Shown: one piece after another, positions 53,708 to 62,168 of the stretch | Layout: each line of letters begins with the position of its first letter | Numbering within the stretch: position 1 is the first letter of the stretch | DNA from: an uncultured Campylobacter sp. | GTDB lineage: Bacteria; Campylobacterota; Campylobacteria; Campylobacterales; Campylobacteraceae | DNA length: 64,000 nt | Assembly (NCBI RefSeq): GCF_905373215.1 | Contig: NZ_CAJPRT010000010.1 | Location: 3,624 to 67,623, forward strand | Direction: 5' to 3' | Translations under genes and position numbers: made by a program | The notes under the pieces: generated by a model | What the model was told of the DNA's origin: nothing | The model's database searches: none | Seen by the model: the letters and a program-made list of their open reading frames with translations, nothing else

Positions 53708-54619
53708 TTATCTGCGCCTAAAGCTGATTATCGCATCGTCGTTTTCTTGTTGATATTTTTCAAACAGAGCCTGATATCTTTGCGATTTTGCCGGATCATT
53801 TGAATAAATTCCCACTAGAAAATAGCACGCCTCCGCAAATCGCAACTCGCACGATCGCTCAAAGTATCGCGTACCCGCTTCTTTGTCGTCATCATCAAAA
53901 TACGCGACGTAACCGAACATAAAGCAGCCTTGGCCGTTACCGAGCTTGCATGCTTTTTTATACAGTTTTCTGCTCTCTTGCGAATCTCTATCTTCGTAGC
54001 CTGCGAGTCTCGTGCAGCTTTCGCCGCCGTTAAGCTCGTAGCAGCCTTTTTTAAGCAGATCTTTGGCGCCCTCTTGCGAAATTTCGCCATTTAGTAGCAG
54101 TAGGCTCGAAAGCACGGCGCAGGCATCGCTGTCTCCGCCGTCGCAATCTTCGCGAAATCTTACGGGATTTTTCATTTTTAAAGTACCGTCTTTGGTGCGA
54201 ATAGAAATTTCTTTAGGATTTTTATTCGCGTCTTCGTTTGCTTGATTGGTCGGAATTCGGGTTTCGTTCAAAATTTCTGTGCGAAAAGGCGCTTTTATCG
54301 CTATAAAAATAGCGATTATACATACGATGATGAGAGGGAGTATTTTCGGCGTAGATTGATTATTGCGTGGAGTGCGGAGGTCTGCGTCTTTGATCGATTG
54401 CTCACCCATTAAAGTAACGACGGAGGGCTTGGTGCTCGGTTTTTGGCTTAAATTTGCGGCTGAACCTGCGCCTGATTTTTCGGCTAAATTTACAGCGACG
54501 TCTATATTTAGATCTGCATTAGCATCCGTTTCGCAGATATTTTCATTTGGGCTTTTTAAATTTTTACCCCGCTTTTCTCTCAGCTCATTTATGCGTTGTA
54601 TAATTTCTTCGTTATTCAA
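53708..54619 (-). CDS. Membrane-anchored Sel1/Hcp-like repeat protein
   Basis: A 303-residue protein: a charged cytoplasmic N-terminus, one membrane helix at about 93-112 (ILPLIIVCIIAIFIAI), then four Sel1-like repeats in the periplasmic part. Each repeat has a Cys pair in the Helicobacter cysteine-rich protein (Hcp) spacing: CDGGDSDAC, CYELNGGESC, CKLGNGQGC, CELRFAEAC. Such disulphide-linked repeats bind peptides or partner proteins. Divergent from htpG across 334 bases. Confidence 0.8.
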   Translation of the reverse strand: MNNEEIIQRINELREKRGKNLKSPNENICETDANADLNIDVAVNLAEKSGAGSAANLSQKPSTKPSVVTLMGEQSIKDADLRTPRNNQSTPKILPLIIVCIIAIFIAIKAPFRTEILNETRIPTNQANEDANKNPKEISIRTKDGTLKMKNPVRFREDCDGGDSDACAVLSSLLLLNGEISQEGAKDLLKKGCYELNGGESCTRLAGYEDRDSQESRKLYKKACKLGNGQGCFMFGYVAYFDDDDKEAGTRYFERSCELRFAEACYFLVGIYSNDPAKSQRYQALFEKYQQENDDAIISFRRR

Positions 54620-54858
54620 ATGAAATCCTTTTTGCTAGATAAATTTTGCTAGTAGGTTAACCTCTGAGTTTTATCATCAAAATCGCATCAGCATCAAGAG
54701 GAATTATATCATCTTGTTTTGAATTTTTCAAAAAAGATGACAAGAAAAATCCGCAAATTTGGTGTAAATGCGCCGTCAAATTCGGATCGGTTATCGCCGG
54801 TATCATCTGCAGATAGGTTTAAATTTTATATACTTCGAACGCGCATAAATTTACAAAA

Positions 54859-54879
54859 CTTGATAGGATTCATATCAAG
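54859..54879. promoter_or_regulatory. htpG: HAIR-like repeat upstream of htpG
   Basis: CTTGATA (54859-54865), 7 bases, TATCAAG (54873-54879); with the flanking A/T the arms are 8+8 and perfectly palindromic. Spacing N7 equals the HspR consensus and the CTTGA/TCAAG outer halves match it. It lies 17 bases before the -35. Confidence 0.65.
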
Positions 54880-54895
54880 TTTATTTATTCTACTA

Positions 54896-54924
54896 TTGAC
54901 AATATTAGCACTCCATGATATAAT
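54896..54924 (+). promoter_or_regulatory. htpG: Consensus sigma-70 promoter of htpG
   Basis: TTGACA at 54896-54901, 17 bases, TATAAT at 54919-54924; transcript start expected near 54931. Confidence 0.9.
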
Positions 54925-54931
54925 GTGCCAA
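54905..54931. promoter_or_regulatory. htpG: CIRCE-like HrcA operator over the htpG promoter
   Basis: TTAGCACTC (54905-54913), exactly 9 bases, ATGTGCCAA (54923-54931). The CIRCE consensus is TTAGCACTC-N9-GAGTGCTAA: the left half is perfect, the right matches 6 of 9. It overlaps the spacer and -10. Confidence 0.65.
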
Positions 54932-54953
54932 TTTTATCAAAAAGGACCGCATA

Positions 54954-56795
54954 ATGGCAAAGAAAAAATTTAAGACCGAAGTGAATGATCTGCTAAATTT
55001 GATGATCCATTCGCTTTATTCAAACAAGGAAATTTTCCTGCGCGAGCTCATCTCAAACGCAAGCGACGCGCTGGATAAATTAAACTACCTAAGCCTTACG
55101 AATGACGATTACAAGGCGCTTTCGTATGTGCCGCGCATCGATATAAAGATCGACAAAGAGGCCAAAACGCTAAGCATCGGCGACAACGGCATCGGTATGG
55201 ACGAGGCCGAGCTCGAGAGCAATCTAGGCACTATTGCGCGCAGTGGCACGAAGGGCTTTATGGCGAGCCTTAGCGGCGATGCGGCGAAGGACAGCAACCT
55301 CATTGGACAGTTCGGCGTCGGGTTTTATTCGGCGTTTATGGTAGCGGATCATATCGAGGTGATCAGCCGCAAGCCGCTCTCACAGGACGGCTATAAATGG
55401 AGCAGCGACGCGAGTAACTACGCGATCGAAAAGGTGCAAAAGGAGGACTTCGGCACGACGATAATTCTGCATATGAAAGATGAGGAGTTTTTGGACGAAT
55501 ATAGGCTAGAAGGCATCATCAAAAAATACTCAAACCACATCCCCTATCCGATCTTTATGGATAAGGAAGAATACGTGCCTGCGCAAAAAGAGGGCGAGCA
55601 GGGACATAGCGAAGTTAAAAACGTCCAGATCAACCGCGCGAGCGCACTTTGGCAGCTGCCGAAAAGCAGCCTAAAGCCGGGCGATTACAATGAATTTTAC
55701 AAGCAGATCAGCCACGACAGCGGCGATCCGCTGTTTTATATCCACACCAAGGCCGAGGGCACGCACGAGTACACGACGCTTTTTTACGTGCCGAGCAGCG
55801 AGCCTTTCGATCTATACCGCGTCGATTATCAAAGCGGCGTGAAGCTCTACGTCAAGCGCGTTTTCATCACCGACGACGCCAAAGAGCTGCTGCCTAGCTA
55901 CCTGCGCTTCGTGCGCGGCATAATGGACGTCGAGGATCTGCCGCTAAACGTAAGCCGCGAAATTTTACAAGAAAATCGAATTCTAGCCTACGTCCGCGAA
56001 CAAAGCGTCAAAAAAATTCTATCCGAGCTAGAAAAGCTTTTGCAGAACGATCGCGAAAAATACATAAAATTTTACGAATTATTCGGCAAGGTTTTGAAAG
56101 AGGGGCTTTACGGTTTCGGCGCAAACAAAGAGGAAATTTTAAAGCTATGCCTTTTCAAATCAAATTTGCGAGACGGCCTCATCACGTTTAGCGAGTATAA
56201 GGAAAAAATGAAAGAGGGTCAAAAGGAGATCTATTATATCGCGGGAAACAGCGCTGCGATGCTTAAAAGCTCGCCTCTAATCGAGAAATTTAACGCCGAG
56301 GGCACGGAGGTGTTGCTCTGCGACGATGAGATCGATACGATCGTGATGCCGGGCGTTTTTGAGTTTGATAAGACGTCTGTAAAAAACGCGACTTCGATCA
56401 AACAGGAGGCTTCGGGCGACGATGCCGCGACGCCGCAAGCCAAAGAGATCGCCGCAAAGATCAAAGAAATTTTAGGCGAACGCGTCAAGGACGTTAAAAT
56501 TTCATCGCGTCTAAGCGGCTCGCTTTCCTGCCTTGTTTTTGACGAGAACGATCCCGATTTTGCGACGCAGCAGCTACTTAAGCAGATGGGAGGTCGCAAT
56601 CTGCCGCCTGTAAAGCCGATTTTGGAGATCAACGCAGATCATGAGATCATCAAAAAGCTGCAGTCCGATAAACTGATGCTGCCGCAAGTAGCCGAGATAA
56701 TCTACGATCTGGCGCGCCTTAGCGAGGGGCAGGAGCTGGAAAATCCGAGCGAGTTTATTAAAAACGTAAACGAGCTAATCGCAAAGGCTCTATAA
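54954..56795 (+). CDS. htpG: Chaperone protein HtpG (Hsp90)
   Basis: A 613-residue Hsp90 ATPase. The N-terminal domain has NKEIFLRELISNASDALDKL, DNGIGM and GQFGVGFYSAFMV; middle and C-terminal dimer domains follow. AAAAAGGACC upstream of ATG 54954. Two heat-shock-type operators and a consensus promoter lie immediately upstream. Confidence 0.96.
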   Translation: MAKKKFKTEVNDLLNLMIHSLYSNKEIFLRELISNASDALDKLNYLSLTNDDYKALSYVPRIDIKIDKEAKTLSIGDNGIGMDEAELESNLGTIARSGTKGFMASLSGDAAKDSNLIGQFGVGFYSAFMVADHIEVISRKPLSQDGYKWSSDASNYAIEKVQKEDFGTTIILHMKDEEFLDEYRLEGIIKKYSNHIPYPIFMDKEEYVPAQKEGEQGHSEVKNVQINRASALWQLPKSSLKPGDYNEFYKQISHDSGDPLFYIHTKAEGTHEYTTLFYVPSSEPFDLYRVDYQSGVKLYVKRVFITDDAKELLPSYLRFVRGIMDVEDLPLNVSREILQENRILAYVREQSVKKILSELEKLLQNDREKYIKFYELFGKVLKEGLYGFGANKEEILKLCLFKSNLRDGLITFSEYKEKMKEGQKEIYYIAGNSAAMLKSSPLIEKFNAEGTEVLLCDDEIDTIVMPGVFEFDKTSVKNATSIKQEASGDDAATPQAKEIAAKIKEILGERVKDVKISSRLSGSLSCLVFDENDPDFATQQLLKQMGGRNLPPVKPILEINADHEIIKKLQSDKLMLPQVAEIIYDLARLSEGQELENPSEFIKNVNELIAKAL

Positions 56796-57231
56796 ATTTA
56801 GAGCTTCGATCGCTACCTAAATTCCGCGCGGCTGCATAGGCTGTATAAATCTATGGAGTCGCGCTTTAAATTTAAAAAGAAATTTTAGCTTGCAAACTTC
56901 ACCGCGCTTTCTAAATTTTAAAATTTAAAAGCGGCGAAATTTCACCCTTTGATTTCAGTAAAATTCTATCCGGCGGCTCGGTTTGGCGTTTTTGAAATTT
57001 TGAGGTTTTGATCGCTTTTATCCGCGAGTCGAGGTCGGGGCGCAAGCCAAAAATTTTCGTCAAATCATAAAATCATAAATCGAGCGATAAATTTCACTAT
57101 TCATTAATTTAATCTTTACAAAGTTGCGTAATTTTATTTTTAATTTCCCCCTTTTTTATCGCAAACAGCGAGATTGTTTGATATAATTCATTTTATAAAT
57201 ATTTGTAAATCTTTATGAAAGGAGATTACGA
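56796..57231. other. 436-base spacer htpG-porin
   Basis: No gene seen; holds the porin promoter at its right end and AAATTT motifs. Confidence 0.45.
57182..57187 (+). promoter_or_regulatory. -10 box of the porin gene
   Basis: TATAAT in TTTGATATAATTCA, 44 bases before the ATG; the -35 region is weak and T-rich as usual in Campylobacter. Confidence 0.6.
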
Positions 57232-58623
57232 ATGAAACTCATCAAACTAAGTTTAGCTGCGGCGGTTTGCGCATGTGCGGTATCCTCGCTAAGCGCGGCG
57301 GATAGCGTAGCCGAGGCGATCACTAACGGTAAGCTTGGCGGAACGGTAAAGACCACTTACGCCAATAAAACCGTAGACAATAGAGGCGAAGCCGCTACGG
57401 GCGATAACGACTACGAGGCATTCGGCGTGGGTCTTGAGCTCGGATATGTCACCGATCCTCTTTATGGCTTTAGAATAGGGCTTACCGGGCAAGGCTGGTT
57501 GATGCCGTATCACGTAGGCTCAAGCAATAAGACCGCCTACGATAAGGAGTGGTATACCAAGGGTGCGGTATTATCTGAATTATACCTAGGATACGGCATA
57601 GGAAATACCGATATAAAGGCGGGTAGACAATATGTCGTTACTCCGCTGGTAGCAGGCAACTATACGAGGGCGTTTAAAGAAGCTTTCGAGGGCGTAGCGA
57701 TATCTAATAAAGATATCCCCGATACTACCTTGTGGGGCGGATGGTTTTATAAATTCCAAGGAAGGAGTAAAACCGCTATGGGCGCTCCGGCAGGCGAAGG
57801 AAAGGCTCCTTTATTTAAAGATAGGGTGATTCTGGGTAATATGACCGGTCCGGTCGCCGTAAAATTTGAAAATATCTTCTCCGCATATGTTCAAAACAAA
57901 TCCTTGCCTTATACTACTTTAACCGGCGCTTACGCAGCGGTAACGGACGTAAAACCCGCTAACGCATTAAAAGACGGCGACGTTAGCTTGTATCTTGCCG
58001 AGGCAAATGTAAAAGTGCCGGTAGGCGAGATTTTAAAGCTGGGATTTGATCTTAACTATAAAGGCTCGCGCGTAGACGGAGGGCTGGAGCCAAGAAGGCT
58101 TGACGGCGATATGTTCGGTGCAAGAGTATCGGTTAGCGAGTTTTTCGGATTCGGCCTATCGTATGCCTATACGACCGTTAGCGATGATGATGCCGTTATT
58201 TTGGGCGTCGGCAACGGCCCTGGATCATACACCGCTCTGCCTATTAGAGGTCCGTTCGTCTTTACAGGATATGCGGGTATGGATACGCACAAGGTCGTGC
58301 TTGATTACAACTTCGGCGCTATCGGCCTGGATGGCTTCAAAACCGCGCTACACTACGTAAAAGGCGATCAAGACAGAGTAGGCGGCACGAATAATATCAA
58401 TGCTAGCGGGGCTGCGGGTCAAAGGGTCGGCACTAGCATGGACGTAGAGGGCTGGGCGGTAACGGCAAACTACGCTCCTAAGGCCGTGAAGGGGCTAAGC
58501 TTGGGCGTAACTTACACTGCGCTTGAGAGGAGCGATCACTACGCTAGCGGCGTAAATAGAAAGTTCGACGAGAACGAGATATGGTTACAAGCAGCGTATA
58601 AATTTGATCTAAGCGGCGACTAA
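57232..58623 (+). CDS. Outer-membrane porin (major OMP, OprD-type)
   Basis: A 463-residue porin with a signal peptide (1-23; ...SSLSAAD) and about eighteen amphipathic beta strands ending in a polar C-terminal strand (NEIWLQAAYKFDLSGD). The GKLGGTVKTTYANKT and WLMPYHVGSS pattern and length resemble epsilonproteobacterial OprD-family porins. GAAAGGAGA upstream of ATG 57232. Codon use is smooth; likely highly expressed. Specificity unknown. Confidence 0.9.
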   Translation: MKLIKLSLAAAVCACAVSSLSAADSVAEAITNGKLGGTVKTTYANKTVDNRGEAATGDNDYEAFGVGLELGYVTDPLYGFRIGLTGQGWLMPYHVGSSNKTAYDKEWYTKGAVLSELYLGYGIGNTDIKAGRQYVVTPLVAGNYTRAFKEAFEGVAISNKDIPDTTLWGGWFYKFQGRSKTAMGAPAGEGKAPLFKDRVILGNMTGPVAVKFENIFSAYVQNKSLPYTTLTGAYAAVTDVKPANALKDGDVSLYLAEANVKVPVGEILKLGFDLNYKGSRVDGGLEPRRLDGDMFGARVSVSEFFGFGLSYAYTTVSDDDAVILGVGNGPGSYTALPIRGPFVFTGYAGMDTHKVVLDYNFGAIGLDGFKTALHYVKGDQDRVGGTNNINASGAAGQRVGTSMDVEGWAVTANYAPKAVKGLSLGVTYTALERSDHYASGVNRKFDENEIWLQAAYKFDLSGD

Positions 58624-59306
58624 AATTTTAAAGAGTGGAGTATTTTCCGCTCTTTCTCATCTGCATTATTTTGCCTTGTATATGACGCAAAAAGAGCGTT
58701 AAATCCGAAAAATTTACTCTTTACCATCTGCATTATCAAACGGGCTTGCGCTTGATAAATATTTCATCCGAACTTCTTAAATTTAAACATGGCTTTTAAA
58801 ATTTAATGCAGCAAGGGCTAAATTTAGACGATAAATTTACAAGATAGATTGGCGAAATTTCAAATTTATTCAATCCGCTCCGCGAAATTTTAAAATTCTA
58901 AAACCTGCTATTTAAATTTAACGTAGCTATTTAATCTAGTAAAATTTCATCAGCATTTTACCGCAAGCAGACCATCGGCAAACTGATTTGTCTTTAAGGT
59001 CTTACAGGCATTGACTGCGCCCTAGAGTTAGAGTAGACGGTGCTGAGATATTAAAAAAAAGCGATGATTTTTGCGCAGCTTCTTTCGGTAAAATTTTAAA
59101 TTTAGATAAATTTTAAAAGCTCACCCGTAAAGAGAAAAGAGATGAGAAGGGATAAAATTTTGCTCGTCGGATCAAGCGGGATAAATTTGACCCCGCTAAA
59201 TTTAAACCGCCGCAGATTAAATCGAAGCCCAAAATTTGAGTTTTAAATTTAATCCGCGGCGGAGTGTGAATTGAAGCGTGAATTGAACGCTTACAATCTC
59301 AAAGCG
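58624..59306. other. 683-base spacer
   Basis: No gene recognised; AT-rich motifs and the porin terminator only. Confidence 0.45.
58630..58655 (+). terminator. Terminator of the porin gene
   Basis: AAAGAGTGGA (58630-58639), 6-base loop, TCCGCTCTTT (58646-58655) with one T-G pair, then CTCATC. T-tract weak. Confidence 0.5.
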
Positions 59307-59978
59307 TTATTTCTTCGCGCTAGAAGCATCCATAAAGGCCTGCTCTTCGGCGCTTGGTTTATACTCGTCGCCAAAAAATTCCTTCTTAGCCTTGATCTTT
59401 TCCTGCATCATCTTCTTTTCGTAAATTTTATATGTCGGTCGCCAGTACTCCAGGTAGTTGCGAAGCCCGATGCCGTGGCCCGCGCTTACGTGGCAGCTCG
59501 CGCATTTGAGCTCGCGCTCGGTGCCTAGGAGCTTTTTGTAGTGCGCGTGCATGCGTTGCGCCTGCTCGGAGATGATCTTGCTGTCGATCACGGTGGCGTG
59601 GCAGCTCGTGCAGCCGTTGTCAAACACATAGTGCTCGCGGTTTTCGCGCCTTTTATTCCAATCAAATTTTTCGGGCTCGTCGAAGAAGTGCGAGTAGCCC
59701 TCCAGCACGCCGTTTTTGGCCTTTTGATAGACGTATTTTACGATATTGTCGTGCGGTAGGTGGCAGTCGACGCATTTGGCTTTGATGCCCGTTTTGCCCT
59801 TGCCCGAGTGGACGTCGTCTTGATAGGCGATCACCATCGGATCCATCTCATGGCATACGTCGCAGAATTTATCGGTGCTTGTTTTCTCAAGCGCATAATG
59901 CACCGGCACGACGACGAAAAAGCCTATAATACCGCTTATTAAGATGATAAGCGCTAGTAATTTTTTAGAAATTCTCAT
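59307..59978 (-). CDS. NapC/NrfH-type tetrahaem quinol dehydrogenase
   Basis: About 223 residues from ATG 59978, which overlaps the tetrahaem gene stop (ATGA); the longer frame upstream is the shadow of that gene. One N-terminal membrane anchor (about 8-30) and four haem sites: CDVCH (39-43), CVDCH (69-73), CTSCH (123-127), CASCH (159-163), the last followed by AGHGIG. NapC/NrfH proteins take electrons from menaquinol and pass them to periplasmic reductases. Here the acceptor should be the tetrahaem cytochrome and flavoprotein just upstream in the operon, as in FccC of Wolinella. Confidence 0.9.
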   Translation of the reverse strand: MRISKKLLALIILISGIIGFFVVVPVHYALEKTSTDKFCDVCHEMDPMVIAYQDDVHSGKGKTGIKAKCVDCHLPHDNIVKYVYQKAKNGVLEGYSHFFDEPEKFDWNKRRENREHYVFDNGCTSCHATVIDSKIISEQAQRMHAHYKKLLGTERELKCASCHVSAGHGIGLRNYLEYWRPTYKIYEKKMMQEKIKAKKEFFGDEYKPSAEEQAFMDASSAKK

Positions 59979-60406
59979 GGCGTCACCCCCATCCATTGCG
60001 GCACTTCGTGCTCGTGGCATTCGGTACACATATTCGTAGATGCCTTGTGCTCGGCATGGCATTCGTCGCAGTATAGCGTAGGACCGTCGTGGACGGAGTT
60101 GTGTGGATTGGCCTTTAGCGTATCCATAAATTTTAGCCTCAAAGCGAGCTGCTTTTTGTCGCCGTGGCAGCTGATACAACCCTTGTCGCCGATGCTTTTA
60201 AATTTAGACGGATCGCTTCCTTGATTTACGTGGCAATCGACGCAATCAAACGACAAATGCTCGTGATGAGGTTTGATTTTGTATTTTGCCCGAAGCTCAT
60301 CTGAAACGACTATATTCGTGGCGTTGGCGTCATTAGCGCTCGGCGCACCGAACAAAGTCGCGATGAAACAGCACAGAATCAATGCCGTAAAACTGATTTT
60401 TTTCAT
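59975..60406 (-). CDS. Periplasmic tetrahaem cytochrome c (FccB-like)
   Basis: A 143-residue protein from ATG 60406 (AAAAGG upstream). A signal peptide ends near residue 21 (LFGAPS). Four sites CVDCH (55-59), CISCH (77-81), CDECH (113-117), CTECH (127-131). It matches the N-terminal tetrahaem domain that in Shewanella flavocytochrome c3 is fused to the flavin domain; here and in Wolinella FccB it is a separate subunit. It should transfer electrons from the NapC-like protein to the flavin subunit. Confidence 0.9.
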   Translation of the reverse strand: MKKISFTALILCCFIATLFGAPSANDANATNIVVSDELRAKYKIKPHHEHLSFDCVDCHVNQGSDPSKFKSIGDKGCISCHGDKKQLALRLKFMDTLKANPHNSVHDGPTLYCDECHAEHKASTNMCTECHEHEVPQWMGVTP

Positions 60407-60486
60407 TTGCAACCTTTTAGAGAACTGCCTTGCCGGCTCGCGAAAGCTAGCCTGCAAGGCTTTAAAGAGCTTACGCTCAGACCAAA

Positions 60487-62028
60487 TTAGGCGATCTGCT
60501 CGCCCGCGATCATTCCGAAAACTATGCAGTCGGTGATCGCAACGGTGCCTAAGCGGCTCGCGCCGTGAGTGCCTCCCGTGATCTCGCCTGCAGCCCAGAG
60601 GCCCGGGATCGGCTTATTGGTCTTAGATGATAAGACCTCGGCTTTTTCGTTGATCTTTAGACCGCCCATCGTGTGGTGAGGCTTCGGCGAGAGGCGGATG
60701 ACGTAGAAAGGTCCCGCTTCGTTGATCTCGCTTAGCGCGCTTTCTTGTTTGCCGAACTCGTCTTTTTTAGCCCTCACGCCCTCGTTGTATTTCTTAACGG
60801 TCTCTTTTAAAGCATCCGCAGGCACGCCGTATTTACTAGCGATCTCATCTAGGCTCGCGCATTCGCCCACTACCTTACCGCCCGCCATGCCTTTAGAAAT
60901 AATTTCTTCGCTTAGGTCTTTAAACGCCATTTTGGTATCGGCGAAGGTTATCGGATAGGCTTTCGGATCCTCGCGTAAAATTTTAAACTCCGCATCCGCG
61001 CGGGTCTTGCGGTCTGCAAGCTCGTTCATAAAGCGCTTGCCCGTACGCACGTCCACGGCTATGCCGTATTTGAAGGTGCCTTGCTGAGTTAGGATCGGAG
61101 CGGTGCCGAAACCCTTCTCATCGGGGCTCGCCCACGGACCGAACTGGATCCAATCGACCTGCACCGGATATGCACCGATCTCAAAGGCTTTTAGCAGCAC
61201 GCCCGCAGTGGCTCCCGGGTGGTTTGTGCTATCGACGTCATCTGGAATGCGCGGGTCTTGAAGCTTACGGAAAATTTTATCGCGGCAAAATCCGCCAGCT
61301 GCAAGCACTACGCCTTTTTTGGCTTTGAGCGTCTTTTTTGTGCCGCTCGTATTTTCAAGATCGTCGCTGTAAAGATTCGGATCAAATTTATACTCCTCGC
61401 GGATCACGACGCCCGCTACTCGCTCGCCATCCATTACGAAATCATCAAATTTCGCGCGGCGGCGAAGCTCGCAGCCTTTGTCTTTTAGCGCTTCAAATTT
61501 TTCAAGCATCGGCTGGATGTAGCCAGAGCCGCTATCATTTGTAGTTAGCATCGAGCGCGCGACGCTGTGTCCGCCGAAGTGCGCGCAGTGATCCATCTTA
61601 AATTGCACGCCGTTATCTACTAGGAATTTAAACGCATCCAAGCCGCGATCGGCTAAGGTGCTTAAAAGCTCGGGGTGGTTGATGCCAAGTCCTGCTTTTA
61701 GACAGTCGTTCATAAATAGCTCTTTGCTGTCTTTGATGCCCGTTTTTTCCTGCACTGGGTTCATCGGCACGCTCATACCGCCGCCGTTGATGACGGAGTT
61801 TCCGCCGATACGACCCATTTTTTCGAGGATTAGCACTTTATTGCCTTTTTGCGCCGCTTTTAAGCCCGCCGCAAGCCCTGCAAAACCGCTGCCGATGATG
61901 ATTACATCCCACTCCTCGTCAAATTTGACATCATTTGCGTCCACCGCGCTTGCTTGCGCATTTACCGCGCCGAGTGCGAGTGCACTGGCTCCTACCATAC
62001 CCATTTTCAGTATGTCGCGTCTCTGCAT
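60487..62028 (-). CDS. Periplasmic flavoprotein reductase (FccA/fumarate-reductase-like), substrate unknown
   Basis: A 513-residue protein with a Tat signal (MQRRDILKMG, hydrophobic stretch, AQA about residue 26). The FAD domain opens with DVIIIGSGFAGLAAGLKAA (about 41-59). PHHTMGGLKI (450-459) and GEITGGTHGASRLG (481-494) are the conserved His and Arg blocks of the fumarate reductase flavoprotein family. But the segment that in Shewanella Fcc3 reads QAHPT, with a substrate-binding His, is QFGPW here (295-299), and the TEAVRG-type Glu/Arg pair of the proton path is not evident in LTQQGTFKYG. The substrate is thus likely not fumarate; methacrylate-, urocanate- or other enoate-type reductases are alternatives. 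First gene of a three-gene operon with two cytochromes. Confidence 0.88.
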   Translation of the reverse strand: MQRRDILKMGMVGASALALGAVNAQASAVDANDVKFDEEWDVIIIGSGFAGLAAGLKAAQKGNKVLILEKMGRIGGNSVINGGGMSVPMNPVQEKTGIKDSKELFMNDCLKAGLGINHPELLSTLADRGLDAFKFLVDNGVQFKMDHCAHFGGHSVARSMLTTNDSGSGYIQPMLEKFEALKDKGCELRRRAKFDDFVMDGERVAGVVIREEYKFDPNLYSDDLENTSGTKKTLKAKKGVVLAAGGFCRDKIFRKLQDPRIPDDVDSTNHPGATAGVLLKAFEIGAYPVQVDWIQFGPWASPDEKGFGTAPILTQQGTFKYGIAVDVRTGKRFMNELADRKTRADAEFKILREDPKAYPITFADTKMAFKDLSEEIISKGMAGGKVVGECASLDEIASKYGVPADALKETVKKYNEGVRAKKDEFGKQESALSEINEAGPFYVIRLSPKPHHTMGGLKINEKAEVLSSKTNKPIPGLWAAGEITGGTHGASRLGTVAITDCIVFGMIAGEQIA

Positions 62029-62060
62029 ATTTGCCCCTTTACTTAGAGATTTTTTAACCT

Positions 62061-62096
62061 TAAAGATTAATATTGTAATTTTATATTAAATCTTTA
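62061..62096. promoter_or_regulatory. Inverted repeat in the divergent flavoprotein-lysR region
   Basis: TAAAGATTAATAT (62061-62073) and ATATTAAATCTTTA (62083-62096) are near-perfect inverted arms (one extra base). It lies 33 bases from the flavoprotein ATG, a good place for a LysR-type operator. Confidence 0.5.
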
Positions 62097-62119
62097 TGTA
62101 AGTCAAATGTTATTTAGTA

Positions 62120-62125
62120 TATAAT
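62120..62125 (+). promoter_or_regulatory. -10 box of the lysR-type gene
   Basis: TATAAT within AGTATATAATTT, 44 bases upstream of ATG 62169; no clear -35. Confidence 0.45.
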
Positions 62126-62168
62126 TTAATAGCTAGAGGCTATAAATTTCAACCGAAAGGGGCAAAAT

